This document shows positions 8,423 through 16,392 of a stretch of DNA of 64,000 nt, one piece after another; positions within the stretch are counted from its first letter, which is position 1; each line of letters starts with the position of its first letter. Both the position numbers and the translations under genes were made by a program. Origin of the DNA: Pelagimonas sp. (GTDB taxonomy: Bacteria > Pseudomonadota > Alphaproteobacteria > Rhodobacterales > Rhodobacteraceae). The DNA lies in the NCBI GenBank assembly GCA_025210265.1, contig JAOASD010000005.1, forward strand, positions 1-64,000, written 5' to 3'. A model generated the notes under the pieces. The model did not search any database. It saw only the letters and a program-made list of their open reading frames with translations, and was not told the origin of the DNA.

Positions 8423-9502
8423 GTGGGGTTGAAGGTCACCACATTTAATGTCGAATGGATGGTTTCGTTTTTCAATGGAGATTGGAACCAATGGGATGGG
8501 ACTATCGTTGATAGCTTTCCCGGAAAGAAACTTGGTTCAATCAATCTTGCACCAATCCCTGACGTGCCAGCAGTGTGCCGACGTATAGCAAATGTGATCC
8601 AAGCAGTTGATCCGGATATCCTGGCGTTGCAGGAGGGACCTCCTCGTGAAGAACAAATGCAGCTATTCGTGGACACGTTTCTTGGCGGAGAATACACGAT
8701 TTTCGGCTCAAACCGTCAGTGGCAGCGGAATTATGCACTGGTCAAAAACAACCTGGCGCAACACTGCAGAGCTGAAGATTGGGACGACGATCAGTTCAAG
8801 AGCAATTGGAAGAACACTCCGTATCATCCTTGGGGTACCATCAAGCTTGAAGATCGTAAGGTTCATGACTTCCACCGTCTCCCGTTGGTTCTCCATGTCA
8901 CGCCACCAGGGCAAGCAAACTCGCTGGAAATGGTCGTGGTCCACACCAAGTCCAAGTTTTCAAAACTCAAAAATCCGCAACAGTGGGAAGAGCGAGAAAC
9001 TGCCGCTGTCAAAGATGCGTTATTGGTACGCGCAAAGCTGTCAGCTGAAATGAAGATGTTGCGGCAATATTTCGTAAAGCGTCTGTCGCAGGTTGGAGAC
9101 GATCATGCTTTCATGATCTTGGGTGACTTCAACGACGGGCCGCTAGCTGAAGAAATGGAGCGTGAGTTTTTAATCCATAACATCATTGATGAGGTTGTTG
9201 GTTCCATTATGGAACCGAAAGCCGTTTTGACCCACGGTATGACGCCAGATGTTATCGCTAGTTCGGCGACAACTCGTTTTCGCAACCCGATGAAAAACGG
9301 TACCCTTACTGAGGAGCTCATTGATCACATTGTAGTTTCGAACGGTCTACTAAACGGAACAAGCAGTTTCCAATTTGATCAATCAAGTTGTGTGGTGAAC
9401 AAAGCTGAATTTGAAGCTGAGAACGAAGAAACTGAACAGCATGAAGAACGACAGTTGCGACCTTCGGATCACCTGCCAGTTTCCGCTCTGATTGATTTCT
9501 GA
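8423..9502 (+). CDS. Endonuclease/exonuclease/phosphatase family protein
   Basis: GTG 8423 is chosen because AGGAG lies seven bases upstream and the family fold starts at once (KVTTFNVEWM). The 359-residue product keeps the EEP active-site blocks: N in TTFNVEW, E in ILALQEGP, the catalytic GDFND in ILGDFNDGP, and the terminal SDHLP in LRPSDHLPVSAL. A histidine in VVVHTKSK also fits. EEP proteins are Mg-dependent DNases, RNases or phosphodiesterases; the substrate cannot be told here. There is no signal peptide. The gene is followed after 5 bp by a zinc-ribbon membrane protein, so the two are likely co-transcribed. It is one of the few intact genes in this island. Confidence 0.85.
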   Translation: MGLKVTTFNVEWMVSFFNGDWNQWDGTIVDSFPGKKLGSINLAPIPDVPAVCRRIANVIQAVDPDILALQEGPPREEQMQLFVDTFLGGEYTIFGSNRQWQRNYALVKNNLAQHCRAEDWDDDQFKSNWKNTPYHPWGTIKLEDRKVHDFHRLPLVLHVTPPGQANSLEMVVVHTKSKFSKLKNPQQWEERETAAVKDALLVRAKLSAEMKMLRQYFVKRLSQVGDDHAFMILGDFNDGPLAEEMEREFLIHNIIDEVVGSIMEPKAVLTHGMTPDVIASSATTRFRNPMKNGTLTEELIDHIVVSNGLLNGTSSFQFDQSSCVVNKAEFEAENEETEQHEERQLRPSDHLPVSALIDF

Positions 9503-9507
9503 GTTGC

Positions 9508-10320
9508 ATGAATGAGAATGAGATGGCGACTACGAGCAACGATATTGGAAACGCGGCGACGAAGAACTGCGGTGCTTGCCAAGAGCGAATTCACCTAAAT
9601 GCCTCTCTTTGTCCAAGCTGTGGGACGAGGCAAGGGAAGCTGTCGAGGCGGTTCTTTCGCGCCGTGACTGTGTTAGGCGCATTGGCGACCGTGTTATCGG
9701 TGATTTCTGCTGGTGTTGCGCTAGCACCTCAGGCGTACTCTTTCGTTTGGCCCAATCCACGACCAAACATTTTCGAGATGAACTTCGACACTAGGGACCT
9801 GAATACGCGGCAATTCGGAGTATTTGACCTGTACAATGGAGGCAACAGAGACGTTTTTGCCACAAAATTAGTCTTGGAGCCTCAAGGAGAGCTTTTTGAG
9901 AACCTGGGAGACGTGGAGATATCGATTTATGAAACTATCCCAGCTGGGACCGCTGTCGAGCATCGTATCGCGCTAATTTCTTCAGCAAACCCAACGCCAA
10001 AGCGTGCAAGACTTCTAATTGAGGATCAGTACGAAAATCTTCGCGCGTATCTGATCGAGCGAGGTTCTTTCCGAAGAGATTGCTTCGCCTTGCTTCCAAT
10101 GAATGCCTCAAAGATGCTTCGAGCACCTGAAGGCCGCCGATTTCGCCATGACATAGCAAGCACTACTATGAGTACTTACCTAACTGTTCGAGATGATCGT
10201 GACTTGGATGCAGTCCCCGTGCAGGATTTTCATGTTGAAGCGGCTGTCTACTTCAACGAACTCTGCATCGCTGAAATTGGTGGGCGTGAAGTTTTTGTGG
10301 CTGCAATATCAGGCGAGTAG
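9508..10320 (+). CDS. Zinc-ribbon membrane protein
   Basis: The 270-residue product has an N-terminal zinc ribbon, CGACQERIHLNASLCPSCG (two CxxC knuckles, about residues 21-39). A single membrane helix follows (about 55-80, VTVLGALATVLSVISAGVAL), then roughly 190 residues probably outside the membrane. This last part has beta-sandwich-like text (FGVFDLYNGGNRDVFATKLV) but no family I recognise. It begins 5 bp after the EEP gene stop and is probably translated with it. An alternative start is ATG 9523. An inside-cytosol zinc ribbon with an outer sensor-like domain is an inference from the layout. Confidence 0.65.
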   Translation: MNENEMATTSNDIGNAATKNCGACQERIHLNASLCPSCGTRQGKLSRRFFRAVTVLGALATVLSVISAGVALAPQAYSFVWPNPRPNIFEMNFDTRDLNTRQFGVFDLYNGGNRDVFATKLVLEPQGELFENLGDVEISIYETIPAGTAVEHRIALISSANPTPKRARLLIEDQYENLRAYLIERGSFRRDCFALLPMNASKMLRAPEGRRFRHDIASTTMSTYLTVRDDRDLDAVPVQDFHVEAAVYFNELCIAEIGGREVFVAAISGE

Positions 10321-10364
10321 CATTTGCAAGATTGATCTTTATTGTATCGACCGTTACGCGCCTG

Positions 10365-10706
10365 TCAGCTCTGATCGTCCCGCAGCACCTTTCCCAATTT
10401 CAACAGCAAATTCAGCTGCCGATCATCCATCTGGGCAATCATGGTGTTCAACTGCATGAGCAGCCGCTGGCGGGCATCCGTTAGGTTCTCTTCGTCAACA
10501 TCGAAGAACTCCCGCATGGGCAGACCCAGCGCGATGGCAATATCATAGAGTGTTGAAAAGTTGGGCGCAGTTTTCCCGCGCTCGATGTTGGAAATAGTCT
10601 CGAACGCCTTGTCTATGGCTTCCGCCAGCTGAGCCTGTGTGAGGCCCTTTTGTTGCCGTGCTGCTTTCACGCGCAACCCGATGTTTTGCTTCAACTGCTT
10701 GCTCAT
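10365..10706 (-). CDS. XRE-family transcriptional regulator
   Basis: Starting at ATG 10706 the protein has 113 residues. Residues 5-65 form a Cro/CI-type helix-turn-helix (RVKAARQQKGLTQAQLAEAI, then FETISNIERGKTAPNFSTLY). A short Leu-rich tail (DDRQLNLLLKLGKVL) may dimerise. Longer readings to 10853 would run through the palindrome at 10764 and have no start signal. Its promoter region is shared with two tiny rightward ORFs, and the palindrome between them is a candidate operator. It resembles control genes of mobile elements. Confidence 0.88.
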   Translation of the reverse strand: MSKQLKQNIGLRVKAARQQKGLTQAQLAEAIDKAFETISNIERGKTAPNFSTLYDIAIALGLPMREFFDVDEENLTDARQRLLMQLNTMIAQMDDRQLNLLLKLGKVLRDDQS

Positions 10707-10763
10707 AACACAACTTATAAAGCCGTGTAAGGTTCTTGCCCATGTAATGGAGTTTCGCTTACT

Positions 10764-10800
10764 GCTTATGAAGTCGGCTCTTAGAGCCGACTTCATAAGC
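10764..10800. promoter_or_regulatory. 37-bp perfect palindrome, candidate operator
   Basis: Arms of 18 bases (GCTTATGAAGTCGGCTCT and its exact complement) flank a single T at 10782. It lies between the XRE gene (start 10706, leftward) and a small ORF (start 10835, rightward). There is no T run, which argues against a terminator. A dimeric or tetrameric operator is the simplest reading. Confidence 0.6.
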
Positions 10801-10834
10801 CAAGCACGGCTCCAAACATCAGAAGGGCACAGAA

Positions 10835-10981
10835 ATGAGAACTTACAAAGCACGCGTGAAGATCGGCGGTGGCTCTGAAGAAGTAACCGTCCAAGCGGAT
10901 AGCGAGTTGCAAGCCACCAGGATGTTGGAAGCGCAATATGGCAAAGGTTGCGTCGTCAGCGGCCCATTAGAAATCCGCTGA
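10835..10981 (+). CDS. Small protein, 48 residues
   Basis: The ORF encodes MRTYKARVKIGGGSEEVTVQ, continuing QADSELQATRMLEAQYGKGC, a plausible small alpha-beta protein. GAAGGG lies about ten bases upstream of the ATG. It is followed directly by another tiny ORF (TGA then ATG). No function is known to me. It lies opposite the XRE gene across the 37-bp palindrome. Confidence 0.55.
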   Translation: MRTYKARVKIGGGSEEVTVQADSELQATRMLEAQYGKGCVVSGPLEIR

Positions 10982-11059
10982 ATGGCCATCGTCATTGGCC
11001 TCGTCGTTGCGCTGATCCTGCTGTTAACTTTCAATCTGTTGGGTGCAGCCGCAGCGTGA
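10982..11059 (+). CDS. Tiny single-span membrane peptide, 25 residues
   Basis: ATG 10982 immediately follows the stop of the preceding ORF, so translation coupling is likely. The peptide MAIVIGLVVALILLLTFNLL is almost entirely one hydrophobic helix. Such a short product cannot be proved from sequence, but its position and composition suit a membrane micropeptide. Confidence 0.4.
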   Translation: MAIVIGLVVALILLLTFNLLGAAAA

Positions 11060-11494
11060 ATGGAGACAGCTCGCGGCTCGGGCTAACCGCTTTCCGAGGT
11101 TTTGCCTCACACCCCGCCGACCGAAAATCGCCCGTCACATCCGGCGCATGCTTCGCCTCGCCCCACCTCATGGCCCCGGCTCCGGCAGATCAAAACTGGC
11201 TGAAATAACGCTTGGCTCGTCTTCTTCCTCCGCCGCACGCTCTCGCTCCGCGATCTCATCAAGCCTGTGGATAACTTCCGGCTCAGCCTTGAGGATATCC
11301 GACCATTCCTCTAACTCTTGAAGGATACGAACGGTGAATTCGGGTTCTAGGTTCCTCCTCTCCGGTGCACCATTTGTCCAAAATAAAAACGGATATCCGC
11401 CCCTAAAGGCTTGATTCCATTAGATGCAGTGTAATCCCGCGTTCAGCTGGAATCGGCTAGTCTGGACAAATTCTGGACGAGGGATTCCCGTCTC
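11060..11494. other. Intergenic region holding a gene remnant
   Basis: The plus strand shows no supported gene. The minus strand carries an open frame remnant (11168-11419, listed separately). The segment just before the integrase fragment contains two similar motifs (TTTGTCCA near 11376 and TGGACAAATT near 11463) in inverted orientation, which could belong to an attachment or promoter region. Confidence 0.35.
11168..11419 (-). pseudogene. Unidentified C-terminal gene remnant
   Basis: A minus-strand frame of 83 codons without ATG has strong protein character: EPEFTVRILQELEEWSDILK, then AEPEVIHRLDEIAERERAAE and an acidic end, with the stop at 11168-11170. The lack of a start and the TAA just upstream (11420-11422) suggest the 5' part is lost. 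I do not recognise the family. Confidence 0.4.
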
Positions 11495-11968
11495 ATGTGG
11501 GGTACGCATCTCAAACAGAAGGGTCGCTGGTGGCACTATTATCGCGCGGTGCCGCGAGAATTTCACGATGTCGAACGCAAGCGTCTAATCAGCTTCGCCC
11601 TGAAGACCGGCGATTTTGTTGAAGCTCGCCGTAGGGCGGCAGAGATTTCTGCTCAGATTGAGCAAGACTGGAGGGACACCAAAGCGCGAGGTGTCTCGCT
11701 TTGTGCGCAGGATGCGGCGGAACGGTATCGGGCTGCATGCCAGGCCCAGCGAAACGCAGGGTTTGAGCCACGCACCGCAATAGACCTTTCGGATGCAGAA
11801 TTGCTCGACCGCCTTCGCGTCCTGATCAACGGCCACGAAACGACACCCGAACAAAAAGCCGTGCTTGGGCTGATCGAAGAACTGAATTTCTCCCTTGGCG
11901 ATGCCTTCGACCGATTCTGGGATTATATCAAAGATGAATGGACCCTACTTATGATAGGGAAATCATGA
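11495..11968 (+). pseudogene. Tyrosine integrase, N-terminal fragment
   Basis: The peptide MWGTHLKQKGRWWHYYRAVP and the following text (SFALKTGDFVEARRRAAEIS) match the DUF6538/arm-binding N-terminus of alphaproteobacterial phage-type integrases. Similarity continues to about FDRFWDYIKDEW. The core-binding and catalytic domains with the R-H-R-Y residues are missing, so the gene is dead. It indicates that an integrative element once occupied or bordered this island. Confidence 0.75.
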
Positions 11969-12192
11969 CCGAATTCGATCTGAACAAAATCCCCTACTTG
12001 ATGCAGTTTCAGAATGCCAAAGGCGACACCGTTGCCGGAGACGTGGATCCCGAAAAAATGCGCACTGACTTCGAACAGCAAGGAATCCTTGTCAACGGCG
12101 AGGTAAACTGGACGCGGTTTGAGGCCATGGTCACGGCCAATCGGGAAAACACCTACACCGCCGCTGAAGATTTTTATGCTTCATCCAAATGA
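11965..12192 (+). CDS. Small hypothetical protein, 75 residues
   Basis: ATG 11965 overlaps the end of the integrase fragment and opens MTEFDLNKIPYLMQFQNAKG. The composition is acidic and protein-like through to the stop, which overlaps the next small ORF by 4 bp (ATGA). No recognised domain. Together with the next two ORFs it forms a run of tiny genes of unknown role, perhaps cargo of the lost element. Confidence 0.5.
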   Translation: MTEFDLNKIPYLMQFQNAKGDTVAGDVDPEKMRTDFEQQGILVNGEVNWTRFEAMVTANRENTYTAAEDFYASSK

Positions 12193-12308
12193 TGAAAAAG
12201 AAACGGTTTCGAACTCTGGTTGAACGCGCCATCATGCCCGACACAAAGACCAAACACCGCATCCTCGCATCCGACGCAGAAACCCAGCAACGGATTATGC
12301 CAGTATAG
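12189..12308 (+). CDS. Small basic protein, 39 residues
   Basis: Begins MMKKKRFRTLVERAIMPDTK and overlaps the preceding stop by 4 bp. It is Lys/Arg-rich and could bind nucleic acid, but nothing more can be said. Confidence 0.4.
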   Translation: MMKKKRFRTLVERAIMPDTKTKHRILASDAETQQRIMPV

Positions 12309-12314
12309 GAGAAA

Positions 12315-12410
12315 ATGGACGCCCAGCAGACCAGCATCTTTCGCCGCGCCTTGGAACGCGCTGCCTATGCGGTAGAGAATGCGCTTGTCAGTCTCGGGAA
12401 GCGCAACTGA
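12315..12410 (+). CDS. Small protein, 31 residues
   Basis: ATG 12315 has AGGAGA immediately upstream (12308-12313, rather close). The peptide MDAQQTSIFRRALERAAYAV suggests an amphipathic helix. Third in the run of tiny ORFs. Confidence 0.35.
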   Translation: MDAQQTSIFRRALERAAYAVENALVSLGKRN

Positions 12411-12461
12411 ACAAGTCGCAACAGGCTCGATTGGCAGAGGTTTCAGCAATGAACGGTTACA

Positions 12462-13084
12462 GTGAACCAGCGTCGCGCCACCAAAATCAAAGGTGATTTC
12501 TTTGCCTTGTCGCCTGAGTTTGGGCAAAATACTCCTTGATGGTAACACGACTTGGCGACGGCGTAGCCGGTATTTGGAAAACAGTCACCGGCGAAATCCG
12601 CATCAACTTTCGAAAAGGTGATAAAGGGTGCCCTTTGGATGATCTCCTGCCGCAATATGCGAAAGGTGACGGGGTCGCTGGGTTTCCATTGGCCGGGTAC
12701 TTTGATTATGCCGAGCTGTGGTTGAACACGGCGGAACAGAACCGCCAGCAACAAGCCCGCCTTGAAAAGCTGAACCTGCCCACGGGGCATTCGGCAAAGC
12801 TTCCGCCAATGCCCATTGATATTCTGGCATACGGTCTGACAACCGCAGGCGAAATTGACTATCAACGAATAACGGATCTGTTCTGCGTCATCGCGATCCT
12901 CTGGGACGATGGGAACCCGACACCTCCGATTGCAAACCTCTTGCATCCGCTATGGCAGTCCAACGACTACCGCCCACATGAAATCGCTGCGATTTTGATG
13001 TTCACGAGCCGCGCACAGGAAAATGGCGGGCTGGCCGAGACGCAACCTGTTCTCCAAACAGCATTGTCGGTTCGCAAGATTTGA
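12462..13084 (+). pseudogene. Hypothetical gene, probable frameshift and lost 3' end
   Basis: From GTG 12462 a frame reads VNQRRATKIKGDFFALSPEF and stops at 12537-12539. A second frame then takes over from about 12525 and continues KYSLMVTRLGDGVAGIWKTV, then KGDKGCPLDDLLPQYAKGDG, to about 13035. The joint reading looks like one protein of about 190 residues broken by a one-base change near the GGG at 12522. Beyond about 13037 the frame runs antisense into a cytosine methyltransferase fragment, so the natural C-terminus is also gone. The open frame alone would start at TTG 12536 or ATG 12539. No family recognised. Confidence 0.45.
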
Positions 13085-13190
13085 TAAGTTCGAACCAGAA
13101 AGGCCAGAGGTGACGTTCGTCGTCGAACCCGCGCTGTTTTCCAGAACTGGAGAATGGTTGGCAAGGACATGAGCCGGTCCATACGCAAAT
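13035..13190 (-). pseudogene. Second cytosine-C5 methyltransferase, internal fragment
   Basis: In a frame different from the neighbouring methyltransferase, the minus strand reads WTGSCPCQPFSSSGKQRGFD, then DERHLWPFWFELIKSCEP and MLFGEQVAS. This is motif IV (PCQPFS with catalytic Cys) and the following region of another C5-methyltransferase subtype, common on phages and mobile elements. It ends abruptly after GEQVAS. It is joined directly to the first methyltransferase fragment at about 13180-13195. Confidence 0.72.
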
Positions 13191-14046
13191 GGGCTTGTTC
13201 TTCTGTTAGATCAATCCAACTACCACCATTCCTGGGGATCGCTTTCATACGTTCTAACGAGACTCCCTTGAGATTTGGGCAGGTGTGCATCTCATCCTTT
13301 TGGGATGTGGCCCCAGCCTGAAGTGCCGGGAGGTGGCCAATAGCATCACGAACTGTACGGTGCTTATTGACCCTTGGCAGTTCCAGGTGAAAGGTTCCAT
13401 TGAGCTTTGCAACAATCAATGATCGTATTCGGCTTTGAGGAAGACCAAACTCCTTCAGGTCATGGATCTCGGCGAACACATCGTAGCCCAATTGCGCAAG
13501 ACGCTCATGCAAGGCTTGGAAATGGTGTTTATGTCGCCCACGTAGCAGTTCCTTCACATTCTCGATAACTACGTATTTTGGTCTCCACGCTTCCGCGAAG
13601 TCTGCGGCACGTTCAACCAGCTGATTCCTGCGGTCGTCCTTTATGTGATTCCTGGACTGCTTTTGGCTGAAGCCTGTGCAGGGGGCACATGAGATTAGCA
13701 CATCCACATCCGACGCGGTGAAGCCAAAGTGAGATGCGACCTCGTCAGGCGTCGTGATGGCCAGGTCCGCTGACATTGGGCGAAGACCCAAGTTCCGCTC
13801 GTATGTGTCATTGCAGAAGGTTGCACCTATACCATGGCTGGGCTTTGCGACCTCTAGATCCACTGCGCCAATCGTCTGAAAACTTCCTTGGCGGATGAAG
13901 CCAGAAGACATGCCTCCGCCGCAAGAGAAGAGGTCTACAAATTTCAGTTTAGGGGGCACGCTAAGCTCCTTGACCTCTACATCTTGTATTTCGACTGATC
14001 GAATACACCGCAGTATCATGATGCATTCGAGTTGGGAATGCACCAT
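13185..14046 (-). pseudogene. Cytosine-C5 DNA methyltransferase, 3'-truncated
   Basis: The first 288 or so residues are a normal C5-methyltransferase: motif I FVDLFSCGGGMSSGF, motif IV ISCAPCTGFSQ with catalytic Cys, motif VI VVIENVKELL and motif VIII LPQSRIRSLIVA. After AHLRMDRL the frame enters a fragment of a different methyltransferase out of phase, so the open frame continues to 12967 with meaningless sequence. Motifs IX and X, needed for base recognition and fold closure, are absent. It is therefore very likely inactive, although annotation software would call a 359-residue enzyme here. The true start may be ATG 14019. Confidence 0.75.
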
Positions 14047-14183
14047 TGGGTTCGGTGACTATCCAGGGATTTTTGCTCGGACGATATTGTCTGAGGCGAG
14101 AGCCAAACCAGATTTTTGAGTTTTGGGAAACGATACCGCTTCCTGACCCCTTAAATTTAAATCTCTATAAATCAATAACTTGA

Positions 14184-14423
14184 GTGAAATCCAGCCTCGA
14201 AGAAAAGCTAGCGCAGTTGGCGACAACCTTAGCACAGCGTACGGATGGCATCGTTTATCTTCCACTGTATCGACGGCTGGAAGAGGAGCTCGCCAGAGGT
14301 GAAGGTGGTCAAAAGCTCGAACGGCTTCGAACCGCTGCCGCCTTCCTGCCCCTTGATCATCCCGATGATTTGCGCCTAGGTAAAACAGCGCTTTCGCATT
14401 TGTTTGCTCCTTTAAAACTTTGA
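14184..14423 (+). CDS. Small hypothetical protein, 79 residues
   Basis: GTG 14184 opens a Leu/Glu/Arg-rich peptide with helical character (SSLEEKLAQLATTLAQRTDG, then VYLPLYRRLEEELARGE). The end is FAPLKL. I prefer it over the minus-strand frame because of amino-acid composition. There is only a weak Shine-Dalgarno (TTGAG), and no recognised family. Confidence 0.45.
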   Translation: MKSSLEEKLAQLATTLAQRTDGIVYLPLYRRLEEELARGEGGQKLERLRTAAAFLPLDHPDDLRLGKTALSHLFAPLKL

Positions 14424-14453
14424 GCACCTCAACATCAGAACGAGGGACGTTTC

Positions 14454-14464
14454 GGGGGGGGGGG
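14454..14464. repeat. Homopolymer of 11 G
   Basis: Eleven consecutive G residues lie in the gap between the small ORF and the histidine kinase stop. Its position fits a boundary between the decayed island and the two-component genes; no coding effect is seen. Confidence 0.85.
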
Positions 14465-14492
14465 CAGGTCAGCAGGCAAATCGGAACGGCAC

Positions 14493-16373
14493 CTATTCAG
14501 AGCACTCCTGCGGGCCTGCATCCGATCGGACATAAGGGAACCACAACCGGATGGTCGTACCGCGGCCAGGTTGGGCGCGGCAAAAGAATGCACCGTGAAG
14601 GGAATGCGCGCGTGCTTTGATATTGTTCAGACCCTTTCCCCTCGTCACCTGATCAACGTCGAAGCCATCTCCATTGTCGGCGACAAAGGTGCAGATGCCT
14701 TCGACACCGTTATGCGCACTTTCATAGCAACCAATTCGCATCTCGGTCGCATTTGAATGGGCAAGAATATTGCTGATCGCCTCGTTATGGATGCGCAAGA
14801 CATGTAATGCATTGGTTGCGTCAAGCCATGGCAGAGGTCTGCAATCTTCAACCTCCCATTTGCAGGTGATGCCGGCATCAGCCAGGTCTCGGGCCATGCG
14901 GTGGCGCAGATTGCCGATCAGCGCGACCAGGTCACCCTCTATCGGTTCAAGGGAATCCACCGTGAGTTTGAGATCCCCCAGGGCCCGCTTTAAAACGTCG
15001 ATTGTCGTGTCGGATTGATCTTGCTGTCGGGCCACCGCCAACGCGGTGGTCAGATTGGACCCGATGCCGTCGTGCATCTCTTGCATCAAGCGGGCGCGTT
15101 CGCTGGTCAAAGCCTGATCCACCAGCAGTTCGCGCCGCATCGCCTCACTTGCCATAAGTTCAGCCCGCGTGTCTGCGACGCTTTTCTCAAGCACCAATTT
15201 CGATCTTCCCAAATCTTCGAATGCCTCAAGAACCCGTTTGCCAAAAGACACCAGAAAAACTCCGATATAGATTGGACCACAAAAGACAGCATAATAGGTC
15301 GCATGGCCGTCGCCACCATGACGCCAAAGCATCACGACGTCATGAATGCTGGCTAACGGCAACAAGAGCAGGCCAAAACCAAGTGCCCCGCGTTCAAGGC
15401 TGCGATGACGGTACATGTCAAAGGACGCGACAACCGCAAGGATGCATAGGACCACCGTGGTCGCCATATACACGTAGCTGCTGCTCAGCGCAAAAGTGAC
15501 CTTGGTATAGGTGACGGCTGCGCCCAACAGGAACATGCCCGCAATGATCCAGTTGCGATACGGGAATTTAATGTAGCAAAGGTAAAACGCGGCAGTCGCT
15601 GCCATCGCGAAATAAGTGGAATGAACAGACACAATTGCGTGCAGCGAGTAGTTATAAGGGATTGCATCGGAATAGTATTGATGGTTGCGCACAAACCAAA
15701 GGGCACCCGAGATTGAGAGCCACAGCAATTCCATTTCGTCCTTGCGCGCGAACCAAATTGCCAACACCAAACAAGACACCACAAGCATCGCAAAACTTGC
15801 GGCGATGGGGGCTGTCATGTGCCAGAAATAGCGGGTGTTGTAATGCGTCACCAAGGTGCTGTTCGACCCGATCAGCACCCGCCCAATTCCAACCGATTTC
15901 CGGGAAAACGAATGGACCAGAATTTCGTTCAGACCAGCTGTGAGAATGCTGTCGGACACGGGGATCAGGAAGGGACGATACCAAGGGTTCATCTGGTCGC
16001 TGGTGACGGCATAGTTCCGAAAAACCTCGGTTCCATTGACCGAGACAGAGAAATTGCCACGCATCCCGATGACGTAAATTGCCGTCGGGCCAGGGCCAAT
16101 ATCTGCCCGCTCGACATAAAAGCGGCCACCCATCGTATGGTAATCACCAGGACGCTGCCCTGCCCTGTTGTCATGGTTCATGTTGGGATTGGTGCCAGGT
16201 TCCCACTGGGTCAAGGGCAGGTCAATGCCGGCCGTGATCACGTAGTCTCCGTCCAGAAACTCGATCACGTCTCCGGTTGAAAACGCGGGGATCTCGGTGC
16301 GGCTGGCAGATTGCGCCAGGGCGATGCTCACCCACCAAACACTCAGGCCAAGAAAGAGCAAAGTTGTTTTCAT
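14493..16373 (-). CDS. Membrane sensor histidine kinase, HisKA_3 type
   Basis: This 626-residue protein starts with a signal-like segment (MKTTLLFLGLSVWWVSIALA), then an extracytoplasmic domain of about 170 residues and a block of seven or so membrane helices (about 185-385). The layout resembles 7TMR-DISM sensors. A short coiled coil leads to the dimerisation box MQEMHDGIGSNLTTAL with the phospho-acceptor His. A HATPase follows (NEAISNILAHSNA and ADNGDGFDV, then GKGLNNIKARA). This is the NarX/LuxR-associated kinase type. The partner regulator gene lies 19 bp upstream in the same direction, so the two form one operon, divergent from the RTX gene. The ligand is unknown. Confidence 0.9.
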   Translation of the reverse strand: MKTTLLFLGLSVWWVSIALAQSASRTEIPAFSTGDVIEFLDGDYVITAGIDLPLTQWEPGTNPNMNHDNRAGQRPGDYHTMGGRFYVERADIGPGPTAIYVIGMRGNFSVSVNGTEVFRNYAVTSDQMNPWYRPFLIPVSDSILTAGLNEILVHSFSRKSVGIGRVLIGSNSTLVTHYNTRYFWHMTAPIAASFAMLVVSCLVLAIWFARKDEMELLWLSISGALWFVRNHQYYSDAIPYNYSLHAIVSVHSTYFAMAATAAFYLCYIKFPYRNWIIAGMFLLGAAVTYTKVTFALSSSYVYMATTVVLCILAVVASFDMYRHRSLERGALGFGLLLLPLASIHDVVMLWRHGGDGHATYYAVFCGPIYIGVFLVSFGKRVLEAFEDLGRSKLVLEKSVADTRAELMASEAMRRELLVDQALTSERARLMQEMHDGIGSNLTTALAVARQQDQSDTTIDVLKRALGDLKLTVDSLEPIEGDLVALIGNLRHRMARDLADAGITCKWEVEDCRPLPWLDATNALHVLRIHNEAISNILAHSNATEMRIGCYESAHNGVEGICTFVADNGDGFDVDQVTRGKGLNNIKARAHSLHGAFFCRAQPGRGTTIRLWFPYVRSDAGPQECSE

Positions 16374-16392
16374 GCTGGTTCCAGCGCCCGCG

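Noticed and set aside
10707..10853. N-terminal extension of the XRE protein
   Set aside because: It reads through the palindrome and lacks a Shine-Dalgarno; the helix-turn-helix protein starts at 10706.
12967..13184. C-terminal part of the 359-codon methyltransferase frame
   Set aside because: It reads a second methyltransferase fragment in the wrong phase and is not part of a functional protein.
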